A stretch of DNA of 64,000 bases from Coccinella septempunctata (taxonomy: Eukaryota > Arthropoda > Insecta > Coleoptera > Coccinellidae): the NCBI RefSeq assembly GCF_907165205.1, contig NC_058196.1, forward strand, positions 13,186,501 to 13,250,500, written 5' to 3'. The notes beneath the pieces were generated by a model. That model was given only the letters and a program-made list of their open reading frames with translations. It did no database searches and was not told the origin of the DNA. Positions within the stretch are counted from its first letter, which is position 1; every line of letters begins with the position of its first letter. Shown here piece by piece: positions 1 through 11,851 of this stretch. Made by a program: the position numbers and the translations under genes.

Positions 1-655
1 TTGATCTCAGTTAACATTGGCATTAGGTAACTGATTTTAGGGAATGATGCAGTATATTGTTATGACATTTCATTTTTCTTCACAAAAATGAACCCCCATT
101 TTAGAATATTTTTTTTTCTTTTTGTTTTGAATGATAATTTTTTTTCCTTCGATTTGATCTTGCTAATTAATTTTCCGTTCTCGTTTCCAATTTAATTAAT
201 TTTAAATTCCAATTCAGGATTCAGACTTCGTTGAAAACTGTAAACATTCGGGACCGTTTTTATTCCATATACCGTTTTTATTTCTTCGTTTTGAAAAACG
301 ATGTCGAATCATATGAAACATCCTGAATTGGAAGATAACCGAGTTTTTTTTCGCCAGTACAGTAAGTCGAAATTAAGACGACTTTATCGACGCAAATTTG
401 ACCGCTTTTCGAAAGCCAGGAACCTCTGTGGATATAAAAGCAGATGTCCCCCCGCAGGTCAATTAACGTGAGACCTTGACCGGAGTAGACGTGTGTCATG
501 GTGCTGTAAAAGTGAAAGTGGAAGAGAAAGTCGAAGTGAAAGTGCCCACTAGCAAAGCTACGGAATTTTTGATTCCGTCTACGAAACTTCCGAAGTTTTT
601 GTAAGTTAAAATAGAAACAAGTAACAAGGGTCTCAATCTCACAGATTTATTGCTC
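1..655. other. Unassigned AT-rich sequence with a purine-rich hexamer-like tract
   Basis: I see no gene here. Positions 507-542 form an imperfect purine-rich tract built from GAAAGT/GAAGTG-like units, which creates a Ser/Thr/Phe-rich frame on the other strand that I regard as a repeat artefact. The rest is AT-rich with no motif I recognise. It lies next to the ribozyme-like motif at 656-706, so part of it may be the non-coding flank of the same retroelement. Confidence 0.4.
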
Positions 656-706
656 GGAATCACGACCGGTTTCGGGATGTCTAAACGCATCCCATCTTCA
701 GGTTCC
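656..706 (-). ncRNA. Candidate hammerhead ribozyme motif
   Basis: Read on the minus strand, the block has the hammerhead core in order: CTGAAGA (fits CUGANGA; plus 695-701), a 6-bp helix GGGATG/CATCCC (plus 688-693 with 674-679) capped by an 8-base loop, GAAA (plus 670-673), a minimal stem III of the form ACCGGT, and a GTC cleavage triplet (plus 664-666). Flanking GGAAC and GTGATTCC can pair as an irregular stem I. One extra U sits between CUGAAGA and stem II. Minimal type I hammerheads with very short stem III are known from Penelope-like elements and retrozymes, so this may be a relic of such an element. No Penelope-type coding sequence is visible beside it. Activity is not shown. Confidence 0.45.
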
Positions 707-921
707 TACAAAAGATTTTCTGAATTGTTACCTAGGTAACAAGATGACAGTAAAGATACCAACCTGTGATGGACTACAGTAAGAAACCAGGAATTCGATT
801 ATGAAATTTAAAGAATTCAAAAACACAAATAAAGCTACAAGAGTAGGAAAGAAGATTGAGAAAGGACAAGAGAAGATCAGAGAAAAGAGTAGAAATAAAC
901 TGGAGATGAAGAACTAGAACA

Positions 922-1474
922 ATATCTCTAATATCAAACATTACTAAAATCATAGAAAAAATATTGAAAAAGAGAATGACAGATTTCTGTCTCAAATATA
1001 AGATTATTTCACAGCGTCAATATGGATTCATGGAGAAAAAATCAACGGAAGATACGCTCTATCACTTGACATCTCACATCTACAGTTCTCTAGACAAGTG
1101 TAAACCATCGTTATGCGTCTTCGTTGACCTCTCTAAGGCTTTCGACACTGTCGATCATAAAAAACTACTAAAGAAGTTGGACAACTATGGTTTCAGAAAG
1201 AAAGATCGAGAGCAGAGGGTGGATATCGTCAGAAATACTCGATGTGAGACAACTATTCTCCTTGAATATGCTGGTGAATATTAAAAAGTCCAGAATTGAT
1301 TTTGAGCCCATTGTACACTGTTACAATACACGAACTAAGATGCTCGCCTTTAGCCTACCTAGGGGTGAAAAAACTAAAGGACAGCGTCACAGTGACTATC
1401 TTGCGCCGAAACTCTTCAATCAGCTTCCTGCTAACATCGATAAACAATGTCAATATGTCCAGAAAGAGGTGTGA
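922..1474 (+). pseudogene. Internally deleted LINE reverse transcriptase remnant
   Basis: The frame through 964-1284 reads typical non-LTR reverse transcriptase: an ISLISNITKIIEKIL block, then QYGFMEKKSTEDTL, then VDLSKAFDTVDHKKLLKKL. The palm, including the catalytic (F/Y)xDD box, is absent. After about 1,195 the sequence jumps, in another frame (1,187-1,474), to a tail with HCYNTRTKMLAF, SLPRGEKTKGQRHSDYLAPK and LFNQLPANID, which resembles the extreme C-terminus found in CR1/Jockey-type LINEs. A large internal deletion therefore joins the RT fingers to the tail. A-rich tracts at 1,577-1,621 probably belong to the 3' UTR. 707-921 holds only non-coding lead-in. The family is a non-LTR retrotransposon of the Jockey/CR1 group; the clade is uncertain. 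Confidence 0.7.
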
Positions 1475-1828
1475 AAAATGGATTATCCTATAGAGAGGAG
1501 ATACTATATGGCTTCATTAACCTTAGGTGGGGATGTGGATTAAAAGAAAGTATATACAGATACCAAAAAACACGAAAAAAAAAATAAACAAATCGATTAC
1601 ATAAATAAACGAAAAAAAAAAATACGGTATTCAGTTCAATTATAATTGTAGTAGAGGTGTTTTCTGGATAAATTGCGTGAACCATCTGTTCACTCATCAT
1701 CAGGGGCGAATTTTCTACAACATCACGTACAAGCGAAGGCTTCCTGAGCCGGAGCTTCTGTGATATCATCTATTTGTTCATACATATTGCATTATTTTCA
1801 TTTATATTGCAAATTATTTATGGTGAAT

Positions 1829-2459
1829 GAATATTATCATGACTTTAGCCTTGCGGCTTTCACACTCCTCTCCAGAGGAAAATTTACTGATCCCAGATAT
1901 CTCAGATATCAAAAGGATTAAGCTCTGTTGGAGCCCTTTCCAGGTTTTCGGGCTCGTGGTGGTGGTCGGGTCCGGGTCGCTCCTCGCCTCCCTGCTGTAG
2001 GTTGGATTCCTGCTCCACCCGCACTTCCTGTCGGAGCAGACGGTGTTCCTCTGCATTCCCCATGTACTTGCGTACAGTTCTCGCCGTTCCGAGCAGTACC
2101 GCCTTCTGCATGACTCTATAGATATTTTCGTCCAACTGAAGTTTCCTCAAGTTCTCTAGTAGTTTCTTCGGCATCAGGCCTGTAGATGAAATGACAATAG
2201 GGATGGTCTTGATATCTTTCAGCTTCCACTGTCTTCTGGTCTTTTCCTCGAGATCTCTGTATTTTGAAATTTTTTCAGTGTGCCTATCTAGAAGATTGGT
2301 ATTATTTGGAATTGCCACGTCGATGAATAGTGCTCTGTCCTCATCCTTATTGAGCAATATGAGGTCTGGTCTATTGTGGGTTATTTTTCGGTCTGTGAGA
2401 ACCGTGCGATCCCAGTAGAGCTTGTGATGTTCGTTTTCCAGCACAGCATCCGGATGGTA
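1829..2459 (-). pseudogene. Dong/R4-type LINE, 5'-truncated copy 1 (endonuclease end)
   Basis: The minus-strand frame carries only the C-terminal restriction-like endonuclease of an R4-clade LINE: YWDRTVLTDRKITHNRPDLI with the PD box, FIDVAIPNN as the catalytic strand, then KISKYRDLEEKTRRQWKL and QKAVLLGTARTVRKYM. The reverse transcriptase is missing because of 5' truncation. The 5' junction lies directly against a TTA/TAA microsatellite. R4-clade Dong of silkworm is known to insert into TAA repeats, so the context supports the assignment. A close relative lies at 15,781-16,556 and a more distant one at 47.6-51.1 kb. The Asn run seen in the frame upstream is the translated microsatellite. Confidence 0.8.
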
Positions 2460-2481
2460 ATTATTATTATTATTATTATTT
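2457..2481. repeat. TAA trinucleotide microsatellite
   Basis: Seven to eight TTA/TAA units separate the Dong-like copy from the 3' part of LINE-alpha. It may be the (TAA)n 3' tail of LINE-alpha, which the Dong element then used as target. Confidence 0.85.
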
Positions 2482-4419
2482 GTGTACCCTTTTCCTTCAC
2501 CCTTTTTGGGTTTCTCTCCGCTGGAAGTACGATTTCTGTCGGCGTGCAAACCCATGGAAGCAGAAAACAGAGCAGAGAACCGTTTCCTTACACCTTACTT
2601 AGTTTCTCCCATACCTGCGATCCTGTAGCTTTGAGACTGAGCGAACGAATCCGTAAAACCCGTGACACGCTTGAGATTGATTTCCTTTGCGTCCCATTCA
2701 CTCCGTGAATTCACCATTTTTGTATTAATAATCGCGTTTGATATCTGGGAAAACTTCTTAAGGGTGTAAAGTAGACTCTATTATTTCACTCATTGTGTTG
2801 CGCTTTTCGATCAAATGAATTCAGAATAGTGCCTGTTGTATTCCTTATTACGAGTCAACGAATAAACTTGAGAACTCCTCAAACCTCTTATACTGGCCAC
2901 CTAGTTTCCGAGGTCACTCTGTGACTTTGCCATACAGTGCAATTTTGGGGAGTCTTATATCTTGCATCCTCAGAATACGGCCGCTCCATCTGAGTCGGGC
3001 CCTTGTTACTTGAGTCTGAATTGTTATACAACCCGCGCGCTGCAAGACTTCTGCATTTGAAACTTTGTGGAACCATCTGAAGTGCATTATTTGTCTTAGA
3101 TGAAGTTATTGCGTTTGTTCAAGCTGTTTATTATGTCGCCTGTAAGGCGTCCAGTTTTCGCTTCCGTGAAGAAACGTTGGGAGAACCACTGCTTTTTAAA
3201 CGTCTTGGTCTTCAGATTGAGGTCGTGATTTTGAAATACTCTGTCCTTTAGCTTTCAGAATGCCCGTGATGCCGAATTGATACGGTTGTGTATTTTCGTG
3301 TCTAGGTTAGCCCTAATATTTATGAAGCATCCCAAGTATTCGAACTCGATCTCTTCTAGAGTTTCATCCTCCAGGATGATATCTGTTTGAAGGTTTTCTA
3401 GCGGGCTTACCAGGATTTCGGTTTTGTCAATATTGAATCAAAGCCCTGCAGCTTCGTATGTATGTTTATAGGTGTCCAAAATTATCTGTAGATCCTCGGA
3501 GCTTCTAGCGATAAGTGCGCAGTCGTCTGCATATTGAAGTTCCGTGATAAACTTGGTTCGGGTTCAAGCTCTGAGGCGCTTCAGCTAAACAGGCCTCCGT
3601 CAAATCTGAATCTTATTCCAACACCTCTTACAGGCATACTCATGTCAGTAATTATCGAGACTACTATGGCGAAAATATTGAACAGTAAAGGCGCTAACAC
3701 GTAGCCTTGTTTAATACCAGAGTTGATTAAGAAAGGGTCGGTTGGTATGGAGGTTTTACACACTGCTAAGAATTTTTCGGGTACTCCAAGGCGTCCCATG
3801 ATTTTCCATGCCGCTCTTCGATGCATCGAATCAAAGGCCTTACTCAAATCGATATAGGCTGTATAGATCCTTGATCGTCGTACACGGGCCTTCTCTCGCA
3901 GCTCTCGCAGTGTAATAATTAGGTCCACCGTACCTCGATTGGGTCGAAAGCCGCACTGGAATTCAGGTAATAGCTTTTCTTAGAGTGGAATCAGACGATT
4001 AGCCATAATCTTCGAGAGAATTTTACCGGCCACACTAAGCAACGATATGACCCTCTAATTGTTGCAATTTGACGAATCGCCTATGTTCTTATAGAAGTTG
4101 ATAACGAAGGCGTCTCTGAAGTCTTGTGGCACATCTCCTTGTTCCCAGATCTTGCGGAATAGTGTTAGTAGACTAGTAGACGCCGCGCCGTCTAGACCAG
4201 GTGACTTATCTTTTTTCATATTTTTCATATCGCACTTATGATTTTAATTGACATTGAGATTTCGATATCAAGCGATGTCATCGGACTATTCTCGCGGAGC
4301 CGGTCTAAAATGGATAAATCCGTGTCATTATTCTGATTCAAAACCTGAGAGTAATGCTCCTTTCTTCTTTCGAGAATTTTTCTATCGTCAGTCATCATTG
4401 AGGATAGCTCCATGAGCAT
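2482..4419 (-). pseudogene. LINE-alpha, reverse transcriptase and C-terminal half
   Basis: Read 5'-3' on the minus strand this is the second half of a non-LTR retrotransposon. The order is a pre-RT linker (ILERRKEHYSQVLNQ), a palm entry reading GDSSNCNN then ISLLSVAGKILSKIMANRL, the region 3,581-3,928 with VDLIITLRELREKARV, IYTAYIDLSKAFDSMHRRAA and GIKQGYVLAPLLFNIFAI, and a tail with QVTRARLRWSGRILRMQDIR and LPKIALYGKV. Several frameshifts and stops break the frame, and the catalytic (F/Y)xDD region is degraded. The pre-RT linker runs into the Gypsy A insertion at 4,420, and the matching endonuclease half lies at 16.6-17.8 kb, so both are probably one interrupted copy. The (TAA)n at its 3' end fits an I-like tail; the clade is uncertain. 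Confidence 0.75.
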
Positions 4420-4423
4420 CTCT

Positions 4424-4898
4424 TGTGCTGAGACAGGGTTCAGGGGTAGGTGGACTGATAGTCTGAATGTGGCGTAATTTTATATTCCACTGAGAATGAC
4501 AATAATTCACGAAATTAGTACCAGAAAAACAATTTTATACAATCATAATTACAACATAATTTTTACCTGAGAATGACCAAGTCTTCTTCTTAAAGCCTCT
4601 ACGAGGAATCTCGAAAAATTAGGTACTTCTTTAAGTTCAATTTTCAATGAAATACAAGCACTTAGCAGTGTGGTTTCACAGTCGATCAATTTAGGAATGA
4701 AAATGAGCTGTGAAGGTAAGACGCAGGTAACATATGTAACCGATTAACTCGAATTCAAATATTCAAAATAAAACAGAAATGTAGTATCATAGGCAGCCCA
4801 TGATACAATTCAAAGATTTATCAGTTACAGACTTGAAAAAAAAATCACGCAACAAAGTTTTTCTTTATTTCTCTTTGAACAAAAATGGTTTCTGTACA
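4424..4898 (-). repeat. Gypsy A 3' LTR
   Basis: It is about 475 bp, running on the plus strand from TGTGCTGAGACAGGG to TTTCTGTACA, and is repeated at 15,305-15,776 with small indels and scattered substitutions. The divergence indicates an old insertion relative to Gypsy B and C. Confidence 0.9.
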
Positions 4899-5011
4899 AC
4901 TTGCCCCCGAAACTTATGTGCACTGAATGCTAAATGGCGGAAACATAAGTTGGAACAGTATAAAGCTTCAGGTGAGAAGAATGAAATATGCCGCGTTCTC
5001 TATACTCCTCA

Positions 5012-6142
5012 TCAGGATAAATGAGCAGCATAAGAGTGAATTTTCTTTTTAATTCGGAAAGGGCCCCCAAAAATCAACAAAAATTTTTTCATTTCAGAAG
5101 TTATAGCTGACAAGATATTGTTAGCTTTCAGTAATACCAAATTACCCTCATTAAAATTGGTGAAAGTTCTACCTGGATTTCTTTGGTTCCTATGAAATGC
5201 TTTCTTTGACATACACTCCGAAGCTAGTCGTAGTTTGACCTCCAGTGGAGGTTCGAAAGTATTGTCCGGAGCCCTCAGTCCCTCAGGAAGGAGTTTTAGC
5301 CTAGGACTACCAAACTGTAGTTCACTTGGAGAAAACCCAGTAGATTCATGGACTATTTCATTGAGAATCTCCTGAATTGTAGCCACTTCATATGCCCAAC
5401 GGGTGTGCTGTTTTGAGCAGTAAGTTCGGAAAAGTCTCCCGAGTTCCCTCATTATTCGTTCAGATGGGTTAGCCTGGGGGTGTCGAACTGAAGTGAATAC
5501 GGCTGTGATATTTTCCCTCTTCAGAGTATCCTGCCAGAGCCTCGAGGTGAATTGAGTTCCACGGTCACTAAGAATTCTTCTGATGGGACCATATTTTGGA
5601 AGATATTCCTTTAAAAGACGATATATTAATGCCTTTACGGTGGCCTTCTTTATAGAATATAAAACAACATATTTTGTGAAAAGATTTACCACCACAAATA
5701 GATATTGTACTCCTCCCCTTGATCGTACAAGAGGACCAAAAAGATCTACAGCCACTATGTCATTTGAATCATTGGGCAGAATATTGTCTTGAGGAGGTTG
5801 AGGAAGGGGGGAGTATTTTGATCGCTGACAAATGTCACAAGCTTTGATGACTTTTTGGATTTGGCAATGAAGGTTAGAAGTCCATACTTCCGCTCTCATG
5901 AAAACCCAGGTTTTATAAGTACCATAATGTCCTAACACACAATGGTAGGCTTCTATGAATTTTCCCACTAAGTTGCCAGGGATACACAGTAATAATCTAT
6001 TGCTCATACTGTCTTGTTTATATAGAGTGTCTTTGTATATAACGAAAAGGTCCTTTAGCTTAACACTGCATTCATCAGTGAGAAGTTGCTTTTTGATACA
6101 AGCAAGTTTTTCGTCCCCCATTTGTAGATCCCGTATGTTCAA
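5012..6142 (-). pseudogene. Gypsy A integrase
   Basis: This 376-residue frame is the integrase part of pol and is the longest intact piece of Gypsy A. The zinc-binding HHCC motif is complete (H67, H72, C102, C105). The catalytic core has D133 (IVAVDLFGPL), D193 (LSDRGTQFTS) and E228 (NPSERIMREL). D193 and E228 are separated by 34 residues, one fewer than the usual 35, because the NPSE block is one residue shorter than the common NGQVE block. A chromodomain is not evident. The methionine used is arbitrary, since the protein would be made as part of a polyprotein. It is followed by the polypurine tract and the 3' LTR. Confidence 0.85.
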
Positions 6143-6600
6143 TAGCAGAGAAGAGAAGTCCTCCGAAAATTTCAGGGAGTTACCTAATGTTGAAACACTT
6201 TTCAGTAGGTGTCGGTAACCTCACACAGGCGTAACGAGATAAAGCATCTGCCTGTAAGTTCTTCTTACCAGGAATGTGCCTCAACTCAAAATTAAACTCC
6301 TGGAGCGCTAAAGCCCATCTAGTCACTCTAGGCGATAAAAGTCTGCAGGTCTAATATAAGTGAGCGCTTTACAGTCAGTATGTAATATAAAAGTGTTGCC
6401 TAGAAGATAAATTCTCCACTTCTGTACCACCCACAAAGCAGCTAGAACCTCTTTTTCAAAAATCCAATACCTCTTTTCTCTCTCTAGTAGAAGACGAAGA
6501 GGTACATGACACAATTTTTCTTTCCCCATCTTTAATCTGAAATAGGATTCCCGCTATGCCATTATCACTAGCATCACTTTCTACATGCCAGGAAAGGTTG
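6143..6600 (-). pseudogene. Gypsy A RNase H region, frameshifted
   Basis: Minus-strand reading gives LSWHVESDASDNGIAGILFQ at the upstream edge, then WIFEKEVLAALWVVQKWRIY, LLGNTFILHTDCKALTYI, and further down FELRHIPGKKNLQADALSRY in another frame. These are the DAS, E, TD and DALSR landmarks of Gypsy RNase H and its tether to integrase. At least two frameshifts separate the blocks, so no functional polyprotein could be made. The upstream edge at 6,600 is the junction with the RTE insertion; pol resumes at 11,852. Confidence 0.8.
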
Positions 6601-6722
6601 CCCTTGAGGGGTTGAGGATGGTCCCCCATAGGGCGCCTCCCCAGGTGGCGGATAGGGGAATGCCTCCCAGATATGGGTGGTACCGAGGAAATCAAATACT
6701 CGGGGCGGACCAAAACCATCAC

Positions 6723-8443
6723 AGATATTGAAAAATGCTTTAACAGAACTGCGTAATAACAGATGGCACCAGAGATTAAGGGAACTGAATACAGTAGATC
6801 ACTCGGCTTGGAAAATGCAAAAACGCTTACGACGAGAACAGACAGTTATACCTCCACTGCATGGAGCAAACGGAATGGTATATACGAGACTTGAAAAAGC
6901 CGAAGCACTTGCCGACTCAATTGAGAGAGAAGCCAGAATAAATTACAGAAATGATGATGACAATGAAGATCTAGAAGAAGAAGTGGAGGCAAACGAAGAA
7001 CTGATGATGAAACCACCGGAAACCGAAATTATTCCAAAACCGGCTTCACCAACAGAAATCAAAGAGATAATAATGAAACTGAAAAACCGGAAAGCACCGG
7101 GAGAAGATAGGATAACGAATTATATGTTGAAGAAATTGCCTAGAAAGGGAATAGCAGCCTTGACGAATATAACAAACGGAGTGATGAGGACCGAATACTA
7201 CCCAAAGAGATGGAAAACTGCAGAAATGATAGTTTTCAACAAGCCTGGAAAGGAACGGAAATTTCCTCAAAATTATAGACCAATCAGCCTACTATCAGCA
7301 CTAGGAAAAGTCGTCGAGAGGGTTATCGCCAAAAGGCTGAATGAGGAAACAGAAATGTTGAAGATAATTCCACCCGAACAATTTGGATTTCGACGAGAAC
7401 ACTCGACTGAACTCCAATTACTACGGCTCATAGAATACGTCACCGAAGGAATGCAGACCAAACAGGCCACAGGATTAGTTCTGATGGATATCGAGAGAGC
7501 TTTTGATAGAGTATGGCACGAAGGCCTAATCTACAAGATGAAAAAAGCAGGATATTCGACCAAGCTATGCAAGATTATAAGGAACTATCTGAGGAATAGA
7601 AACTTTTATGTGAAGATAGATGGAGCAACCTCTCAAACCAGACAATTGGAAGCGGGAGTGCCTCAAGGATCGGTACTTGGACCTCTGCTTTACGTTATAT
7701 ACGTTTATGATATCCCGAAGAATGCTAGAAATATGCTCACCTTGTACGCAGATGACACAGGAATAGCGTTCAGACATAGACGCCGAGAGATCATACACCG
7801 GAGACTGCAGGAAGCCATAGATGAATTACTCAAATGGTGCATCAAATGGAAAATCCAAATCAATGGAAGAAAGACTCAAGCAATATTACTGCAAAAGAGA
7901 AGATTGAGGATGGAAGAAAACCTTGAAGTTGATGGAGAAGAGGTTGAATGGAAAAATGAAGCAACATACCTAGGAGTGACGCTTGACAGAGGACTTACAT
8001 GGAAAAACCACATCAAATGTGCTGTTGATAAAACAAAAGCCGCAATGAGTAAACTTTATCCACTCATAGGCAGAAGAAGTCAAATGAATAAGAACATCAA
8101 GTTGACGATGATTAAAACTATTGCGCGACCACAACTCACATATGGATCGGCGGCATGGGGCTTCGCAGCCAAGACCCACATCAAGAGAATACAGGCCACT
8201 GAGAATAAACTCCTTAGAATGGCGATGGACGTACCCTGGTTTGTTAGGAACAAACAAATCTACAAGGACTTGGAATGGGAACCAGTTACAGAATTTATGA
8301 AGAGAAAGGCGGAAAGGATATTCGACAAAGCCAAACAACATCCAAATGAGGAACTACGAAGATTAGTCGACTACGATCCAACGGAAGAAGCTAGAAAGTC
8401 AAGAACCTACCACCGAAGACCGAGAGATCAGTTAAGGATTTAA
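6723..8443 (+). CDS. Jockey-type reverse transcriptase (5'-truncated ORF2)
   Basis: This open frame of about 570 codons holds a full RT domain: KNRKAPGEDRITNYMLKKLP, NYRPISLLSALGKVVERVIA, QFGFRREHSTELQLLRLIEY, LVLMDIERAFDRV, GVPQGSVLGPLLY and the catalytic LYADDTGIA. It continues through the thumb and C-terminal TYGSAAWGFAAKTHIKRIQA region to a natural stop. The wording is that of the Jockey clade. The frame is open upstream to a GTG at 6,677, but those first 15 codons come from the host RTE element, so there is no real start here. No stop or frameshift is seen, which implies a fairly recent copy. With the endonuclease missing it cannot retrotranspose on its own. Confidence 0.9.
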
Positions 8444-8701
8444 ATGTAACCAAAGAAGAGCTTAACCTATAAAAGCTATAGGCAGCATACAACAATCAAC
8501 ACGACTATGATCGTGTGAGAGTCCAGAAACCATAAGAGTCAACTGGTTAATAGGAAAAATGCCCGGAACCTATGAAGAAGCAGTTAAGGGTTTTTAGTGG
8601 GTCTCGAGCTCAGAGAGTGAAAATCCCCACACTGTTCCCCCTCAGCAGAGGGTGTGTTCGTCTGTTTGCAGATTTTCCCCCTGCTACACCAAAAAAAAAA
8701 A
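6723..8701 (+). mobile_element. Jockey-clade LINE fragment nested in the RTE element
   Basis: The insert is bounded by AAAACCATCAC at 6,712-6,722 and again at the end of its A11 tail (to 8,708), a target duplication of 7-11 bp, since the A tail makes the exact edge ambiguous. It is 5'-truncated: the endonuclease half of ORF2 is absent. Its 3' UTR contains TAGTGGGTCTCGAGCTCAG and ends in poly(A); a related 3' UTR remnant occurs at about 24,880-25,038. Removing it makes the RTE 5' region continuous. Confidence 0.9.
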
Positions 8702-8848
8702 CCATCACTGTGGCGTCTGACTCAAAATGAGCGGCTACAAACAGCGTCTGACCCAAAATGGGCGGCTGAAAAACAAACACTCGCCAACCCGCTCGGCAAG
8801 CGTGACGTTTCAATGCCAGAAACCCCTTTCAGGTGAATTTATGCTGAA

Positions 8849-10825
8849 ATGTCGAATTTGAAAAGAAGACCCCAGGTGAGTAGTGCTGAAAGCACGGAAT
8901 CTCACACTGATGGAAAATCAGTCTGCCTCATTTCGGATTCTGGGGGAGGCAAAAATTCGATTTATCGGAGTAAACCACACAAATCACATAATATCCCAAA
9001 GATCTACTTGGCTACATACAACATCAGAACAATGAGGGATCCCGAACATCTCGTCAAGCTAGAAGAAGAACTTGAACATATAAAATGGGATATCGTAGGT
9101 CTCTGCGAGACTCGACTACCAGATGAGGAAACCACTGTCCTAAAATCAGGCCACTTACTTTATCAGAATAATGGCACTAGTCAAAAAGGTCAAGGAGGAG
9201 TGGCATTTCTCATAAATAGGAAGCTGAAACATTTGATAACCGAGATGAAGTCAATCTCTGACAGAGTCATTTACATAGTGCTCAGAATCAACGAGCGGTA
9301 CAGTGTACAGTTCATCCAAGGATATGCACCAACAAGTAAAGCAGACGATGAGGAAATGGAGACTTTTCTTGAGGACCTATCCAAAGCGATTGATGCATGC
9401 AAAACCCACTACACGGTCATAAGTGGCGATTTCAACAGTAAGATCGGGCAAAAAAGCACAACTGACTCTGATAACATCGGAACTTTTGGTTTGGGTACGA
9501 GAAATCACAGAGGAGAAATGTTGGTCGATTTCTTAGGTAGGGAACGTTTATACTGCCTTAACACTCATTTCAAGAAACCTCCACATAGGAAGTGGACTTG
9601 GAAAAGCCCCGACGGCAAAACGAAAAACGAGATCGATTACATTCTCGCAGACAAACAAAAAATATGCACAGACGTCTCAGTGCTAAGCCGGTTTGACACG
9701 GGGAGCGATCACAGGTTGGTGAGGGCGACTCTTAGGTTCAGGCTAAAAATCAAAAGGAACAAGCTTATTCATAGAGGTAAATTTTCTGCAGCAGAAGAAC
9801 TTGAACAAAGAAAGGAGGAATATCAGACTGAGCTGGCAAGGAGATTGGGATCAGTCAATACCTATGATCAAATGGATATCAATGAACTGAATCACAAAAT
9901 AACGAATGACATCTACTCCTCAGTCAAAAAGATTTGCTCGAAACCCAAGAAAAGGAGTGATCCCAAGTTGAGCCCAGACACTTTGAGGCTCATGGAACAA
10001 AGAAGAAACACTCCTAGGAGTACACCGGATTATAATGAATTAAACAAAAGGATACATAAAGAGGTTAGGAAAGACATCCGAGTATATAACACCAAAATTA
10101 TCGAGGCCACTATTGAGAATAACGCAAATATGAGGGTTTTAAGATCGAAACTATCCCCAGGCAGTCGCAAGATCACGAAAATGAATGACCAACATGGTAA
10201 TGTAGTGTCGGACAACCGGAGTATTGCTGACCACATCCAAAAATTCTATACAACCCTTTATACTTCCATTCGACCTGCTTCAGCAACGAAAAGTGTAACT
10301 GTGTGCAATGTGGGATCTGAGGATATTCCAGAAATAACCCGTCAAGAAATAAAGGCTGCTCTAAAGATGATGAAAAACTGAAAGAGCCCGGGTGAAGACA
10401 GAATCACTTGTGAAATGCTTAAGTTAGGGGATGCAGTAATCGAAAGGCCTCTACAGATTCTTCTGAACAAATGTCTTCAAGAGGGCCAAATCCCAGATGG
10501 GTGGCAGAATGCAGAGGTTATTCTTCTTTTCAAAAAGGGGGACAGTGGCAATATTGAGAATTACCGGCCCATCAGCCTTCTGTCACACATGTACAAGTTA
10601 CTCACCAAGATTATTACCAATAGGCTTAGTAACAAATTCGATGAGTATCAGCTGGTGGAGCAGGCGGGGTTTCGCAGAGGGTTCAGCACCATTGACCACC
10701 TACAAACTATGAGAACACTAATAGAAAAATCAACCGAGTACAATGTACCACTGTATATGGCATTCATAGATTTCCATAAGGCGTTTGATTCCATTGAAAC
10801 GTGGGCATTTACACAGAGAGAATAG
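8849..10825 (+). pseudogene. RTE ORF: AP endonuclease and RT fingers, one in-frame stop
   Basis: The frame from the ATG at 8,849 encodes an exonuclease-endonuclease-phosphatase domain with the catalytic set visible: N58 (ATYNIRTMRD), E87 (GLCETRLPDE), D194 and N196 (ISGDFNSKIG), D287-H288 (GSDHRLVRA). It then runs through a basic linker to the RT entry. A TGA at 10,379-10,381 stops the frame just before KSPGEDRITCEML, and the frame resumes in phase to 10,825 (NYRPISLLSHMYKLLTKIIT, QAGFRRGFSTIDHLQTMRTL, YMAFIDFHKAFDSIE). A short tandem repeat of AATAGATTCG at 10,826-10,855 then ends this frame. Role: target nicking and reverse transcription in an RTE/BovB-like LINE. Confidence 0.9.
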
Positions 10826-11830
10826 ATTCGAATAGATTCGAATAGATTCTCGTTACACCAACTTACTGAAAAATATATATGAAAATGACTCACTCCATGT
10901 AAGAATCAACGAGGATACAAAGACAGAAAAAATTAAAATAAATAGGGGAGTTCGACAGGGAGATACCATATCTCCAAAACTGTTCACACTAGCGCTAGAG
11001 AATGTATTTAGATCATTGGAGTGGAAAACTAAAGGCATAAATATAGATGGATCGTGCTTGAGTCACCTACGTTTCGCCGATGACATCGTCATTATAAGTA
11101 GCAGCATACAGGAGCTGAGGGAGATGGTGAATCAACTAAATGATGCCTCTAAAAAGATCGGGCTGAAAATAAACATTTCGAAGACCAAAACCTTAAATAA
11201 CAACACAACAGAACAAATATATATAGACGGTGAAAAACTCGAGAATGTTGAGGAATATATATACACGCAATGAGAATAGGAAAAGAAAACCAAACAGCAG
11301 AGATTAAGAGAAGCATAAGACTAACTTGGATAGCCTTCGGAAAACTGAAATATATATTTAGAAACAGCGAAATTCCTGTAAACCTAAAAAGAAGAGTTTT
11401 CGAGACATGCATATTGCCAGTAGCGACTTATGGCCTGGAAACAATGGCGATGACAAAAACCACAACTAATCAACTGAGGGTAATGCAACGAGCCATGGAA
11501 AGAACAATGCTCAACATTAGTCTAAGGGACAGAATAAGAAATGAAGAAATCCGACGAAGAACTAAGGTCGTAGATATTATAGCCCGTATTGCAGACTTGA
11601 AGTGGCAATGGGTGGGTCATGTCGCACGACAAGATCAGTCGAGATGGACATACAAGCTCGTACACTGGAGACCAAGATTGACAAAGCGTAGCTTAGGAAG
11701 ACCACAGAGAAGATGGCTAGATGACATCAAGCAATATGCGGGTAGGAGGTGGTTTCAAATAGCGCAGGACAGATCAGTATGGAGAAGCATGAGGGAGGCT
11801 TATGTCCAGCAGTGGATAACGGAAGGCTGA
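10826..11830 (+). pseudogene. RTE ORF: RT palm and C-terminus, frameshifted
   Basis: The palm continues as INRGVRQGDTISPKLFTLAL and HLRFADDIVIISSSIQELRE, so the catalytic FADD is intact, to about 11,273. A small deletion or frameshift near 11,270 leads to the C-terminal part (11,270-11,830) with FETCILPVATYGLETMAMTK, LKWQWVGHVARQDQSRW and RSLGRPQRRWLDDIKQYAG, the classic RTE tail. The natural stop at 11,828-11,830 is followed closely by the repetitive 3' end. Three lesions in total (the TGA at 10,379, the tandem repeat at 10,826, the shift at 11,270) make this copy inactive. Confidence 0.85.
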
Positions 11831-11851
11831 CTAAGAAGAAGAAGACTAAGA

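Larger units (their letters stand above)
6601..11851 (+). mobile_element. RTE-type LINE inserted in Gypsy A pol
   Basis: This plus-strand element starts with a GC-rich 5' region (about 6,601-6,711), continues after the Jockey insertion at 8,702, and ends in TGACTAAGAAGAAGAAGA followed by target sequence. The Gypsy reading is interrupted exactly across it (NLPF on one side, SWHVESDAS on the other), and near-identical GGAAAGGTT / GGAAGGTT flanks look like a short, slightly diverged target duplication. Without the Jockey insert it is about 3.3 kb, near full length for an RTE element. It encodes an AP endonuclease followed by RT with the RTE hallmark GVRQGDTISPKLF. Confidence 0.85.
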